A DNA stretch of 64,000 nt from Metaphire vulgaris. Its lineage: Eukaryota; Annelida; Clitellata; Crassiclitellata; Megascolecidae. Position 1 is the stretch's first letter. Each line of letters opens with the position of its first letter. Below the pieces are notes generated by a model. It was given only the letters and a program-made list of their open reading frames with translations, did no database searches and had not been told where the DNA came from. Below are positions 1 to 11,249 of this stretch, piece after piece. The position numbers and the translations under genes are program-made. The stretch is taken from positions 5,550,140-5,614,139 of the forward strand of contig CM030840.1 of NCBI GenBank assembly GCA_018105865.1. Reading direction: 5' to 3'.

Positions 1-233
1 CCGTCGGAACGAATTTTGATCAGGGGATGCAGATTTTTCCGAAGTTAAATTTTTATCTTTCAAAAGCTTGACAAGCAAAAAAGGTCCTCTGCACACTCTG
101 CACCCCTTGTATTTCAGGATACAGGGGGTGCAGAGGGGGTGCAGACCATCATCTTTCCAGGAGGTGCATTGCACCCCCTACATTTTTCCAGGGGGTGCAG
201 CTGCACCCCCTGCACTCCCACTTCGGGCGGGCC
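1..233 (-). mobile_element. MITE of the 9-bp-TSD, GGGGTGCA-rich family, cut by window edge
   Basis: This block matches, in reverse orientation, the complete element at 47264-47711. It shares the end GGAACGAAT, a body built of many GGGGTGCA/TGCACCCC words, and the other end CACTTCGGGCG followed by GCCTGCC. It carries one copy of the TGAC(A/G)AGC-A(n)-GGTC motif (69-86), whereas the 47 kb copy carries five. No ORF in it looks genuine. The left boundary lies outside the window, so its target duplication cannot be read. Confidence 0.75.
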
Positions 234-537
234 TGCCATCCATAGGTTGAATTTCGAGATGCTAATCTTGATCATCTTAACAGCGGTCTGAGGTTTAGCA
301 TTATGACGAGTATTTTTTCCATCAGTCACAAACAGCATCTGAAAGTCTACAGCACGCGTATGAGAGACGAGAGAATGACAGTAAAATGGAATTATAGCAC
401 ACGCATGATCCACGTCATCAGACGGAGCATAAGAGTGCGTTGATATCAAGAGGTCATTGTCGAAGAAAAACGCAACGAAACATTGTACGTGAAACGATTG
501 CTGAAAAAGCTATCGGCTGACGCTGCGATATAGTAGC
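234..537. other. Unassigned sequence
   Basis: No coding, RNA or repeat signal recognised in these ~300 bases. Confidence 0.4.
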
Positions 538-640
538 TATTTATATTCTCATAGCTAGTAAATAGCTCGTAGATATTTATATTCTCATAGCTATTAAATG
601 CTCTGATCCGTTATATTCTCATAGCTATTAAATAGCTCTG
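538..640. repeat. Short tandem repeat, ~28-40 bp unit
   Basis: Three to four imperfect copies of TTATATTCTCATAGCTATTA followed by AATAGCTC lie in tandem. No coding signal. Confidence 0.7.
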
Positions 641-706
641 TCGATGGAATAACGAAGATAGGCCTTGTCCATCATATCGGACACGTCTGTGTAACGAAGA
701 TTTCAA

Positions 707-708
707 TA

Positions 709-772
<64 letters not shown>

Positions 773-784
773 AGAGAGAGAGAG
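707..784. repeat. (GT)n(GA)n compound microsatellite
   Basis: A TG run followed by a long GA run with one interruption. Confidence 0.95.
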
Positions 785-905
785 ACCCCGGATAAGATGG
801 CTGGACGTCGTAAAGGACTGCCAAGATCTAAATCTAAACTTAATTAGTTCACACAATAAGTACACCAGATGGAGTGGAAGAAATTGCTGAGGCTGTCACA
901 TCGTT
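780..905 (+). pseudogene. LINE 3'-terminal ORF debris
   Basis: Translation around 785-890 reads RIRWLDVVKDCQDLNL followed by further residues and a W. This resembles the C-terminal tip of non-LTR retrotransposon ORFs (R-x-RW-x-D-V/C-V-x-x-D), and an AAG-rich tail follows. Only about 40 residues are preserved. The family call is by motif only. Confidence 0.4.
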
Positions 906-941
906 AAGGCACTAAAGAAGAAGAAGAAGAAAGAATAAAAT

Positions 942-943
942 TG

Positions 944-1021
<78 letters not shown>

Positions 1022-1105
1022 GATCTATCGATCTACCGATCTATCGATCTATCTATTCACCCACCAGCCCGTCCGTCCGTTCGTCCGTTCGTCCGTTCGT
1101 CCGTA
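942..1105. repeat. (TCTA)n then (CCGT)n microsatellites
   Basis: About 25 TCTA units grade into TCGATCTA and then CCGTTCGT units. The predicted Tyr/Leu/Ser-Ile ORFs across it are artefacts. Confidence 0.95.
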
Positions 1106-1165
1106 CGTTCTTCCGCCCATCTGTTTATTTTAACGTCACTTATTATTTTGGCGACGTATTATAAA

Positions 1166-2037
1166 CTAGGTGTTTACCCGTCAAAAATGACGGGGGAGAT
1201 TGGCTGTTTTGCCACCCGATTTTGCGCAAATGCAATAGCATTTTATGACGGGAGAGATTGGCTGTTTTAAGAAAATGAAGCATTTTGCGCAATTAATTGT
1301 CCTATCAACCGAGTTAACGCCCATTCGCATGAATTTTCTGAAACTTGATAGTCAAGGTAAGTGCACTGATTTGGCAGTGTCGAACGACATGCAGTGCTTG
1401 ATTCTCTTGTTTGATGTGCTGCTTTTGCACGTCAAGCAACAGCCTCTACTCATTCTCACTTGATTGTCGGAAAGCTGGTGAACGCTGGATTTTTTTGTTT
1501 TGCTATTAGAAAGATAAATAAAAAGCTAAACAATGGTGCTCATCTTCTTAGCTCTTATATAGCCTGAGATATAGCAAATTCAAAAAATTTAGAAACTTTC
1601 TCAGAATTCAAAACTCTAAATTCACCGATAATACTTATGTACAAACATTGGGGTCATCTTATTGATAGATCTTTGCCAAATGTCAACCGATTTTCAAACT
1701 TTTTGGTTTATTTTGTTCCCCTGACATCCCTTTACAACTATGCTGATTAAAGTGGGGTTACTTGAAAATATTTTGCTAGGGGCTTTAAAAAATTTTGGGG
1801 GATCTATTTTAGGCTATGGACTATCTGTTTTTGTTATGCACTACGGTTAGAAAGAGAAATAAACAATCTAAGCAATGGTGCAAACCTCATATTTTTAGCT
1901 CTATATAGCCTGAGATATAGCAAATTTAAAACGTTACTAATCATTTCTGAGAACGCTTTTCCAAAATTAAATATCCCCAGTCTATCGACGTCTGAAAATT
2001 TAATCCCCACTTGAGGGGTTAAATATAAAAGCATCTA

Positions 2038-2071
<34 letters not shown>

Positions 2072-2755
2072 ATATATATATCTATCTTGGGAGAGGGAAG
2101 GGAGGTTTGGGAGGAGGAAGGTGGGTTCTACGGGTTTTCTATCTATTTGGAAGGGAGTTTGGGGCCGGTGGGGTAGGGCGGAGCGTTGATGGGTTGGGGC
2201 TATTAGGAGAGGGATGGAGAGGTACGGGGTTGGGTGGGTGAGGGTGGGAGAGAGAAGGAAACGGGGTTTGGGGCCTGTCTGGCATCCTGGGCGATTGGAG
2301 AGGAATGGGAAGAGGGAAGGGGATGGGGGAGAGGGAAGGGAACGGAGGTTTGGAGCCGGGCAGGGAATGGGTTGGGGCCGGAGCGATTGGAGAGGGATGG
2401 GGAGAGGGAAAATGGATGGAGAGATGAAAGGGGGAACGGGGGTTTGGGGCCGGGGCCGGAATGGGTTGGGGCCTGGGGCGATTGGGAGAGGGATGGGGAG
2501 AGGAAAGGGGATGGGAAACGGGAGGGGAACGGGGATTTGGGGCCGGGACCGGAATGGGTTGGGGTCGGGGCGATTGGGAGAGGGATGAGGTGAGGGGAAG
2601 GGGACGGGGTTTAAGCTTAAAGATGCAAACGCTCCGTTGATTTTAATACATTTTTGATTAAACAATATTTGGTTGTCAATGACAACAGCGTCTTGCAATA
2701 CCCGCCGTGTTGCCGTCGGACAGACGCGACAGACATCGAGAATTATATAAAAAGA
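1166..2755 (-). mobile_element. Non-autonomous Helitron, full length
   Basis: Read on the minus strand the element starts with 5'-TC at 2755 (TCTTTTTATATAATTC) after a host A. It ends at 1166 with CTAG followed by a host T. Just inside the 3' end is a hairpin, CCCGTCA-TTTT-TGACGGG, then a 7-nt spacer and CTAG. These are the structural hallmarks of Helitrons: TC start, 3' stem-loop, CTRR end, insertion between A and T. It matches the copy at 7621-9353 over its whole length with many differences. The interior holds a G-rich minisatellite (2100-2610), an AT microsatellite and two related ~110-bp blocks containing GAGATATAGCAAATT. No Rep/helicase ORF is present, so it would depend on an autonomous partner. 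Confidence 0.85.
2100..2610. repeat. G-rich minisatellite inside Helitron
   Basis: Imperfect ~80-95 bp units contain GCGATTGGGAGAGGGATGGG, then GGTTTGGGGCC and GGAATGGGTTGGGG. G-runs are frequent enough for G-quadruplexes on the + strand. The mirror array sits at 7770-8290. Long Gly/Arg or Pro-rich ORFs here are compositional. Confidence 0.85.
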
Positions 2756-3084
2756 TTATCTTTATTGCAGCGCTGGTCATTTTACTTGCAGTTGATGGCA
2801 TTTGTGCCGACCCTAATGAGCGCAGCAGAAGAGCAGATGTCAATTTGGGGGAGACAAGTAGTGGGGAGGGAAGATCTCTGTATTGACTTCTGATCCGTTG
2901 CTGTTGCAAAATGTATAGAAGCTGCGTACGTAGGCTATATGATGTGAGAGATAGACGACAGCTTTTACTTGCCGTGAAGTGCAAAATTACTACTATCCGG
3001 AAAGACGAGTGTTCAAACGACTCGACGAAATGACATTTGCCTCCCTCGAGAAATTGACTTGCAAACAAAGCGCATGTGATAGAA
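2756..3084. other. Spacer between Helitron and hAT element
   Basis: No recognisable gene or repeat. Confidence 0.4.
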
Positions 3085-4313
3085 CAGGGGTGGGCAACAT
3101 TTTGTCATGAAGGGCCGCATGAGTCCCGGCCGTAAGTCAAGTGGGTCGCATCAAGACAACATGCACCTCGTTTCAATAAATTAAAATTTATTTCCAAAGT
3201 TCATTTTTTCCAAAGTTTCCAAAGTTTGTGTAGTGGAACAGCTGCACGTTTTAAATATTTTTTAAAAATTAAATTTAGGCCTAATATTGGATTCTCAACA
3301 TTTATTTACTATTGTGTTGATGAGAGTTTTGCAGTTGAGAAAACTATCTGACAGGTTTTTTAAATCCAGGTTTTTGAAGTTTCTTGATTATATGCGCAAG
3401 AATGACTGCAGATTAACATCCGTTAATATATAATTATTTTTTTGATTTCTTAATGTTTAGAGCTGAAAATGTCTCTTTGCAGATGTAAGTTGAATCAAAG
3501 AAAGAGAACGACTTAATAGCAAAATTTCATAATGATCCAAACTTGATGATGTTAAGAGATAAATAAAATTCTGTTAGTTTTGAAGTTCAAGAATACTCCT
3601 TCAGAGTGTTGTCGCTTTGGAGATCTATCAACTCCAGTTGGAATTCTCCTGCTGTTGTTTATACATTTGCAGGAAATGGACAAGTCAATGGATTAAATTT
3701 CTGTTATAGAATTCTAAAATCAGAAAACCTCCTTGCAAACTCGTCTTTCAAAGCAGAGATTTGCTTGTTGTATTCTGCTGTCTTTGCCTGAGTAAAGTTG
3801 TTTGTGTTTTTAGGTAAGGAAAGTGAGTCAAGTTATTTTCTTTCTTTTCTTTCATATGTCTTGAGAAAAGGACAGGCTTAGTTTCAAACGACTTGACATT
3901 AATGTACAATTCATGTGCAAAAATTCATTTTCCTTGCAACTTCACATTCAATTCATAAGTTTTTTAATATGTCCACAAAAATTATAAAGTCACAGCCAAA
4001 CTGAGTCTGTGATTTTGTCCAGAAATTCACAATGTGTGCCTTTCATTTTTAAAAAGAACACAATTTCTTTTCTTAACTTCCAAACTCTTGTTCGCACATT
4101 GCCAATTCTTAACCACCTCTCTCTCTCTCTCTCTCTTGTGATAAACTATGTCGTTGCTGTGGTTAGCCGCAAATAAGCCAAAATACCGTAGCGCAATATT
4201 AATGCCCCTTTAAAAATAACTATTAAATTGTCAGGCTACTTGTGCTCCGGCCGCCGCATAAAAGTCGTCCGCGGGCCGCATGCGGCCCGTGGGTCTCAGG
4301 TTGCCCACCCCTG
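3085..4313 (-). mobile_element. hAT-superfamily transposon with decayed transposase
   Basis: The ends are CAGGGGTGGGCAAC at 3085 and its complement GTTGCCCACCCCTG ending at 4313, with further inverted GGCCGCATGxGxCCCG sequence just inside. This end sequence is typical of Charlie-like hAT elements. The minus strand encodes fragments of the hAT transposase C-terminus. One (about 3560-3770) reads FARRFSDF and QLELIDLQSDNTLKEY. The next, around 3450-3530, reads FFDSTYICKETFSALNIKKS and corresponds to the C-terminal dimerisation block. The pieces are separated by stops and frameshifts, so it is dead. The flanking 8-mers TGATAGAA and AGATAGAA nearly agree if the right end is extended by 3 bp, so the target duplication is tentative. 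Confidence 0.85.
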
Positions 4314-4545
4314 TTCAGATAGAAGTTGACGACTACAGCTGCGGATCTGTCTGTGGAATATTTCGTCAGAGATTAAAAGGCTGAAACAGACAATCGCAAT
4401 TATAATAACCGAAACCCGACTGCGGAGAATTTCCCGACGTGAATTTGCTTCCGGAATATTCTTTAGTGTGTCATAAATAAAGGGCAGGCACTTCGGGTTA
4501 TCTATTTCGGAAGTTAAATTAAAATTTTTTCGTACATTCAACTGT

Positions 4546-5045
4546 TTGTATAGTCGCAGCAGAGCTGCTGCTTCTGAATTGATATGCGTTAACCTGGTAA
4601 AGAGCTATTGTCTACCTATTGTATTGTATGGCATGGAAGCCACATGTCCAAACAAAAGTAATCTTAATGCTCTTGACAGACTGATTCAAGTAGTTGTGTG
4701 CAAATTTTTTAAAACATGTGAGGCAGATAATGTTGAGTATATCAGAATCCTGACGGGTTTGGATAGTATGCATGCTATTGTAGAAAAGCGACAAGCATCC
4801 TTTGTTAATAGATATGAGAAGAAGCCACTGTACTTTGCTCAGTGCAATACTAGAATTTGTCTAAGGGTGATGCGATGTCTAAGGCTGTACTGTGTAAAGT
4901 TTGTGCTTAGTTTATTTGTTTATTATTAGGTTTATTTTTTATTATTTAGTTTTGTTCAGTTGATTTGTGTTTTCCTTGGTTGTGTACTACTGGTTGTGTA
5001 CTACTTTTTTATGCTGTGCTTGTCACGAATAAAGATGATTATAAA
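4546..5045 (+). pseudogene. LINE reverse-transcriptase C-terminal fragment with 3' end
   Basis: The reading frame 4546-4929 contains LVKSYCLPIVLYGMEAT and LIQVVVCKFFKT. This is the post-RT thumb/C-terminal region of CR1/Jockey-type LINEs (motif K-SYCLPxLLYxxE). It ends in a stop at about 4929. A short 3' UTR follows, ending in AATAAAGATGATTATAAATT (5028-5047), which looks like the usual simple 3' tail of such elements. It is 5'-truncated, as expected for aborted target-primed reverse transcription. Confidence 0.75.
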
Positions 5046-5610
5046 TTAGAAGCTGTATGATATGCTGGATATGGATTCCGGTGACATTTCCGCCATCGGT
5101 AACAGTAGAAGACTTCCAAGCGATTCTTTTCCTAATCAGCGATGCCTGGTTGTCTCTGTTTAGTGTTTTGCCATTCACATAATTATGCACTTCTATAGCA
5201 CCATTTCTAACACCCAATGGTATCAATCGATGGTACTTCAAATGCATCCGCAAAAGACCAAGTATGTTGCGTCTGATGGAACATGGTTGCGCTGTTAATT
5301 CTATTTTCATTCTTCGTCTTTCTGTTATGTTATTTTCGCGTCTATCATAAACTTTCAGATGCTTTTGGCGATCGAAGTCAGTGGAAAATTAATGGCATTC
5401 AGGAGTCTATTCGGAAAGCCATATTTCAAAATGAAATGATTTTAATATCATCTCTGGCTCTTGTGTTGTTCTAAAGTCTGTGCAACGAATTTCCTTCGGA
5501 TTTGCTTTATTTTAAAATGCGCAGCAAAATCGCATTCAAAGAAGTGCTATATGAGTTACGGTAGGCCTATAGTCGCCATAGTGCAAAGTTCTTCCTCCTT
5601 TCCCGAAGAT
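5046..5610. other. Unassigned; contains a block repeated near 25.75 kb
   Basis: About 45 bases at 5217-5262 (GGTATCAATCGATG, then CAAATGAATCCGCAAAAG-like sequence) recur with differences at 25752-25797 on the same strand. The minus ORF 5023-5310 (95 codons) resembles nothing I know. No further call. Confidence 0.4.
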
Positions 5611-5815
5611 GCAGATTTCTAGATAGGTTCAATTAGAACGATCCAACCTCAATATTTAAAATCTATGTTAAACCATCCGAAACATTAACATTCAACAAGA
5701 TTTTCTGATTCATTGTTACATGTACCTAGAACAAACACTGAAATAACTGGTAAGAGAACTTTTTCTATTTCTGGGCCAAAAATCTGGAACTCTCTCCGTC
5801 CGGTGTAGCATATTA
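5610..5815 (+). pseudogene. LINE ORF2 extreme C-terminal fragment
   Basis: Around 5745-5810 the frame reads GKRTFSISGPKIWNSL, the conserved end of CR1/L2-type ORF2 (F-S-x-x-x-P-x-LWNSLP). The upstream ~120 bases are weaker in the same frame. It is interrupted immediately afterwards by an AT-rich tandem array. Confidence 0.65.
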
Positions 5816-5940
5816 TAATGACTCCCATATAATAATAACTCCCACCTCATTATTATATATATAATAAAGACTCCCCCTCATTATTATTATTATATATATA
5901 TAATAATAACTCTCTCTATATTATAATAACTCCCAGAAGA
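5805..5940. repeat. AT-rich imperfect tandem array
   Basis: ATAATAACTCCC-type words repeat, mixed with (AT)n and (ATT)n. Confidence 0.7.
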
Positions 5941-5954
5941 AGTAGGCCTAAAAT

Positions 5955-6385
5955 TGAAAAATAACCCCAATTTATAAAAATGTCTCTAAAATGGTTATAT
6001 GAAATTATAGACCCATTTCCAATCTCACAGTTTCCTAAAATTCCTGAAAGGGCAATGCTTACCAGAATGTTAAACTACTTAGATGCATTTAATATGCTAT
6101 CCACTGATCAATATGGTTTCAGCCCTATTTCTCCACTTAAATGCCAATAACGAATTTAATTGATACCAAAACAACAAATTTTGAATCCCACAAGCACACA
6201 TTTGGAACAATCCTCGATATAAAAAAGCTTTTGGTGTTCTAGACCATGGTATCTCAGCTGGCTTCTGAAAAACTAAGGGAGTTATTATAATATACTATAC
6301 CCGGATGTCAGATCTTCCAATAAACTGAGTATTTTCAGATCTAGGCTTAAAACACATCTCTTCCAATTAGCACTTCCTCCATTGT
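5955..6385 (+). pseudogene. LINE reverse-transcriptase relic
   Basis: Translations in shifting frames give RPISNLTVS (RT block 1, NYRPIS), then LSTDQYGFS, then ILDIKKAFGVLDHG (RT block with the catalytic D of xLDxxKAFDxxxH). Further on, around 6310-6365, FRSRLKTHLF is the ORF C-terminal tip. The middle of the RT, including the YADD box, is missing, so an internal deletion joins the two. Stops and frameshifts throughout. Confidence 0.75.
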
Positions 6386-7145
6386 CTGTCTTGCTGTTTC
6401 CCTCTGACTGATCTCTGGAATGACCTGGTCGCTGGCGGACAGATTTGATTGATACCCTTGAGTATTAGAAATTCTTGGCAGGATTCCTATGATCACAAGG
6501 TGTTTCCTCCGCTGTTTCATTTCGTTAATCATCCTCCTGAATTTCTCAAGTATGTCTTTTTTCATCAATCAGCAAATTGTTCGTCCCCAGCTCCACCATA
6601 CACGTCTCTACTTCTCTTCCGGCCTCTACTTCCAGTAACTCTCCCACGTCTTCAATTCTCGCGCCAGAACGCGAGATGGCCGCATACTGATTTTTAGTCT
6701 GTAAAACTAAATTCTTTCTTAAATTCCTCGTGTTCGAGTCGACCACTAAGAAAACTGCCGGTTTGCTATACATTCCTTGCTGTCCATTCTATCTTCCGCC
6801 TCGCCCACGTAAACAAGTGTCTGTTTACGGCTCTGCTGTGGCCCCTCCCTCTTTGGTGTGTCCGGCTGCTTCACCACTTTGGTCGTGCTTCTTTCCGGCA
6901 TCTGTTCCTTCACCTTATCCGCATAGGACTTTGCCGGCTCCGGTTCCTTCTGCGGTCTTCCCTTCCAGTATCTTCTTGAGGATTTGCTCCACCTCCGCCA
7001 GCTTCTTCCCCCGCTCCTCGATGGTCTTCTCGAGAGCCGCGATCCTCTTGCACTTGCAACAGATCTCCTCTTCATCCAAGTAGTCGGCCAAACCTCTCGT
7101 GCCACAGGTGTCGCAGGTGGCCAACGATTCCTTATCCCGACCCAT
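6347..7145 (-). pseudogene. LINE ORF1 with zinc-binding, coiled-coil and SGNH-esterase-like regions, frameshifted
   Basis: Three minus-strand frames join into one ORF1-like protein. Starting at 7145, MGRDKESLATCDTCGTRG then EEEICCKCKRI is a Cys-rich zinc-binding N-terminus. It runs into a heptad-like coiled coil (AALEKTIEERGKKLAEVEQI). A shift near 6920 continues as a basic linker (KSYADKVKEQMPERS). A second shift near 6750 opens the last part: FLVVDSNTRNLRK, SGARIEDVGELLE, VELGTNNLLIDE and ILPRI. These match the GDS-N-R, S/G and GTND blocks of SGNH/GDSL hydrolases, and such an esterase domain is known in ORF1 of some CR1-clade LINEs. The nucleophile block reads VVDSN where GDSN is expected, suggesting decay. 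It lies antisense to, and partly overlaps, the 3' tip of the preceding RT relic. Confidence 0.7.
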
Positions 7146-7423
7146 TTGTAAATTGTACTATTATGTAACTGTATAAAGAGTAGGGAAAATTTTAATCAAT
7201 TTACCGCAACGTGACCGTAGCTTCTTCAATATCGCTCAGTAGCAATACTTAATTAATTAAGTCTACTACACTAAAAAAACTAACGCAAAAACACAATTAG
7301 AATTGCATCAATAAAAGAATCAATACTTAATCTTTATTCCGACTTCCTTCCGTCTACAGAAACGCCTTGGAACTGGAATAAAACGTTTTTAGAGGAAAAA
7401 TTATCCCGTTTGCGCACAACTAC
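7146..7423. other. Unassigned AT-rich sequence
   Basis: Nothing recognised; it may be the 5' region of the neighbouring LINE ORF1 element on the minus strand. Confidence 0.3.
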
Positions 7424-7585
<162 letters not shown>

Positions 7586-7620
7586 CAGACGAATAGACTC
7601 GACGCATATATATATATATA

Positions 7621-9353
7621 TCTTATTATATAATTCTCGATGTCCGTCCGTCCGACGGCAACACGGCAGGTATTGCAAGACGCTGTTGTCATTGACAACC
7701 AAATGTTGTTTAATCAAAAATGTATTATTATCAACGGAGCGTTTAACGAGCGTCTTAATTGCAGCTTAAACCCCCTGCCCTTCCTCACCCATCCCTCTCC
7801 CAATCGCCCTGCCCCAACCCATTCCCGCTCAGGCCCCAAACCCCCTTTCCCTTCCCTCTCCCCATCCCTCTCCTAATCCCTTCCCTCTCCCCATCCCTCT
7901 CCCAATCGCCCCCCGGCCCCAACACATTCCCATCCAGGCCCCAACCCATACCTGTCCCACCCTACCCCACAGGCCCCAAACCCCCGTTCCCATTCCCTCT
8001 CCCAAGCCCCTTCCCTCTCCCAAACCTCTCCCCAATCGCCCCAGGCCCCAACCCATACCCGCCCCGCCTACCCCACAGGCCCCAATCCTCCGTTTCCATT
8101 CCCTCTCACCATCCTCTCCCAACCCCCATTCCCTCTTACCATCTCTTTCCCAATCGACCCGGCCCCAAACCATCACTGCTCCGCCCTACCCCACCGGCCC
8201 CAAACCCCGTTCCCAAACCTACGGCCTTCCGTTCCTAAACCTACACAACGCTGCTCCGAAAACCCGTACAACCCACTTTTCTCCTCCAAAATCTCCCTTC
8301 TCTCCCAATGCCCTGCCCCCATATATATATATATATATTTACTCCTTCCTAACCTCAAACCCTATTTTTTAAATTTAACCCTCAAGTGGGGATTAAATTT
8401 TCAGACGCCAAATCACTGTACAGGGATTTAATTTTTGGAAAAGCGTTCTTCAGAAATGATTGCTGTAACGTTTTAAATTTGCTATATCTCAGGCTATGTA
8501 GGAGCTAAAAAGATGAGGTTTGCACCATTGTTTAGACTGTTTATTCCTCTTTCTAACCGTCCATGCAAAACAAAAAAAATTGGGGGTAGAGTCCACTTTA
8601 CGGCCTAAAATATCACCCTCTCCCTCAAAATATTTTTATAGCCCTTTAGCAAAATATTTTCAGCGGCAACACCACTTTGGTCAGCGGCAAAGTTGTAAAG
8701 GGATGTCAGTGGAACAAAATAAACCAAAAATTTTGAAAATCGGTTGACATTTGGTATAGATCTAAAACCCGATGACCAATGTTTGAACATAATTATTATC
8801 GGTGAATTTCTTCCGTTTTGAATTCTGAGAATTCTGATTAGAATTACATGATCCAGCGAAGGCATTATGTCCATTCCCATTGATGCTATTGCTGGATCAT
8901 GACTGAATTCCTAAATCGATTTCTGTTCCATTCAATATTTTAATTTTAGTGTCCTACTTTTTTTGAATTTGCTATATCTCAGGCTATATAAGAGCTTAGA
9001 AGATGAGGTTTGCACCATTGTTTAGATAGATTCCTCCTTCTAACCGTCCGTGCAAAACAAAAAGTCTAGCGTTCACGAGGTTTGACAATAAAGTGAGAAT
9101 GAGGAGCAGGCTATTGGTCGGAGTGAAAAAGCAGCACAACAAACAGGAGAATCAAGATTGCATGTCGTTCGACACTGCCAAATCATTACACTTACGTTGA
9201 CTATCAGTTTCAGAAAATTCACGCGAATGGGCGTTAACTCAGTTAAAGGAAAAGGCGGCGAGTTAGAAATTAATTGAAAATCCTAGCATTTGCACAAAAA
9301 TTGGGTAAACAAACAGCCAATCTCCCCGTCATTTTTGACGGGTAAACACCTAG
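7621..9353 (+). mobile_element. Non-autonomous Helitron, full length
   Basis: Starts TCTTATTATATAATTC at 7621 after host A (7620) and ends CTAG at 9350-9353 before host T (9354). The 3' hairpin is CCCGTCA (9325-9331), loop TTTT, TGACGGG (9336-9342), then TAAACAC and CTAG. It is the inverted partner of the 1166-2755 element. It has the same order of parts: a 5' region containing GGCAACACGGC and GTCATTGACAACCAAAT, then a C-rich minisatellite, an AT run and two blocks containing AATTTGCTATATCTCAGGCT. It carries no helicase or replication-initiator ORF; the Pro-rich reading frames come from the minisatellite. Confidence 0.87.
7770..8290. repeat. C-rich minisatellite inside Helitron
   Basis: Units of CCCATCCCTCTCCCAATCGC and CCCCAACCCATxCC in tandem with drift; reverse complement of the array at 2100-2610. 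Confidence 0.85.
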
Positions 9354-10157
9354 TATATATATATATATATATATATTATATAGCCTATATATTCGTAAAG
9401 TAGCAGATTTCTTGAAAGTGTTTCACGTCTGATGTACAGAAAGACTTTTTAAAAAGAAGAATCCAATTTCCTTGTGAATTTGTATGTGTTGCATATTTTC
9501 ATATCTAAAAAAGTATCTGGTTCGATGTACATAAATCCTGACCCCCCAAGTCCACGATGGTCTGATCTCTAATCTAGATTCGCCATCTATTGTGGTCGAT
9601 AACGAAACTGTATTGTGCGACATTATTGTATTTAGGCTGGATGGAAGTTATTGGACTACAGTGGCGTCTGCAGTTCGCCTAGGTCTTTCTTCCTTAATAG
9701 AAACTCAGCGTTTCTGCCATAAATTACAGTATTTCTCTGCCGTTGCTTTCTCATAAACGAGTATTAATTAATTAATCAATTGTATTGGACAACCAACGCC
9801 GTCGAGTGGAATCTTCGGGTTAGATAAAAGACGTTTCACGAGAAGAGAAGATAAAATCGTGATTCGATTTAAGATTTCAGACTCCAGAGATTCGGTCGAT
9901 CAAAATGGATCTGGTTGGCATTTGGTTTTGCATCTGAATTAGTGTACGACGAAATAGTACTCGATCCTTTTTAGATACGCCCGCGTGGTAGATGTGCTAA
10001 GAGAATAATCGCACCAAATCAACGAAGTTACGACTTATAATACTGATCGCATCGAATTCATGCCGATGAATTGCTCTAACCAGTGCAATTTGCACTTTTT
10101 CATCAGATTCAATGGTCGAAGCCACGAATCGCCGTGCTTCAGTACAGTGCATTATCC
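9354..10157. other. (TA)n then unassigned sequence
   Basis: A short TA microsatellite (9354-9376) abuts the Helitron 3' end. The rest shows no convincing coding or repeat signal. Confidence 0.4.
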
Positions 10158-10239
10158 TTTGCATTACAATACACTGTAACTCAATAAAATCATGCCTCTT
10201 TGCATTACAATACACTGTGACTCAATGAAATCATGCCTC
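10158..10239. repeat. Two-copy direct tandem duplication, 41-bp unit
   Basis: TTTGCATTACAATACACTGT followed by the same ~21 bases occurs twice back to back with two differences. Confidence 0.85.
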
Positions 10240-10598
10240 TGTATATTTTCCATAACTTTAGCAAATGCGAACCGATTACTGGCATTACTGGAAGAACGGA
10301 AGAGGCTTTCGTTTCATCGTCATCTCGGTCTTCTTAACCATACCTGTCATTTATCCAATTCACAAATTTTCAAAATGTTTTCACTATTTGACTCAGAAAT
10401 AAATGGAAGACAATGTCATATATGCATTATTTACTACGTCCTTAGCGTTTAGCACCTATACCCAGTAAAACTAAAATAAGCGGTAAACTATTGAAAAACT
10501 GCAGCGTCACGCAAAGCACATATTAAAAACCGAGAAGTCACAAAGGCACAAATAAGTAAGAGGGTGTCGTTTTCCTTTCAGTAATAATAATTAATTAT
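10240..10598. other. Unassigned sequence
   Basis: No signal recognised apart from the 8-bp TSD at 10591-10598 of the next element. Confidence 0.35.
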
Positions 10599-10821
10599 CA
10601 GGCCTGAGGAGAGGGAGGTGCAGCCGGTACATTGTACCGGGGCCCATGGAGTTTTCAGGGGCCCAGATCCGGTGACGATAAGGTTTTTTCTTGTCAGGGT
10701 GTTTTTTTGGAGAGTTGATAACGTTTTTTGCTTGTCAGGTTTTTCAGAGACTTGATAAATTTTTCTTAAGGGCACGCAAATTTTTTTGTTCCGGGGCCCG
10801 GAATTTCTCTCGGCGGCCCTG
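10599..10821. mobile_element. hAT-like MITE with exact 8-bp TSD
   Basis: Ends CAGGCCTGAGG and CGGCGGCCCTG form an imperfect terminal inverted repeat, flanked by identical TTAATTAT at 10591-10598 and 10822-10829. An 8-bp duplication with CAG...CTG ends fits the hAT superfamily. The 223-bp element contains two TTTTTT(G)CTTGTCA-type motifs and GGGGCCC stretches; no ORF. Confidence 0.88.
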
Positions 10822-11249
10822 TTAATTATTGTAACAATATCGCATCCATTCAAACGGAAGGGATGTCGTGGGGAAAGGCAGAATGGGGAATAGAACACGA
10901 GGTGCCATCCCTTCAACTGAATTCCTGGATGCGTCTCTGCTGATACTACTGTTAAGAAAATTTATAGGACCAATAACGAGTTGACAGTAAATAGCATCGT
11001 TTTCAAACAGCCTGATCTGATACACTTTTACTTTTAAATAAGATATCTGGATTCAGTGAGCTCTGGTCCCGTATATAATCAGACTTTTCGGTTTTTCGTC
11101 AAGATGTTTTGGGGGTGAATCTGTGAGCACGTGCCCGGCTAGATCCGCCTATGATCATAATAATTGTATGATGTTTATACGTCTAAGAGCATGAAAATAC
11201 ATGCTTATTTGAGTACACGGAGCTGCGCTTTCATCGTTTCGCTGATGAC
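10822..11249. other. Unassigned sequence
   Basis: Nothing recognised. Confidence 0.35.

Noticed and set aside
2000..2698. 232-codon Pro-rich minus-strand ORF, and similar ORF at 7759-8238
   Set aside because: Both come from the G/C-rich minisatellite inside Helitrons; multiple frames are open and no domain is present.
5023..5310. 95-codon minus-strand ORF as a host exon
   Set aside because: Part of it recurs near 25.75 kb without an open frame, so it is more likely a dispersed repeat.
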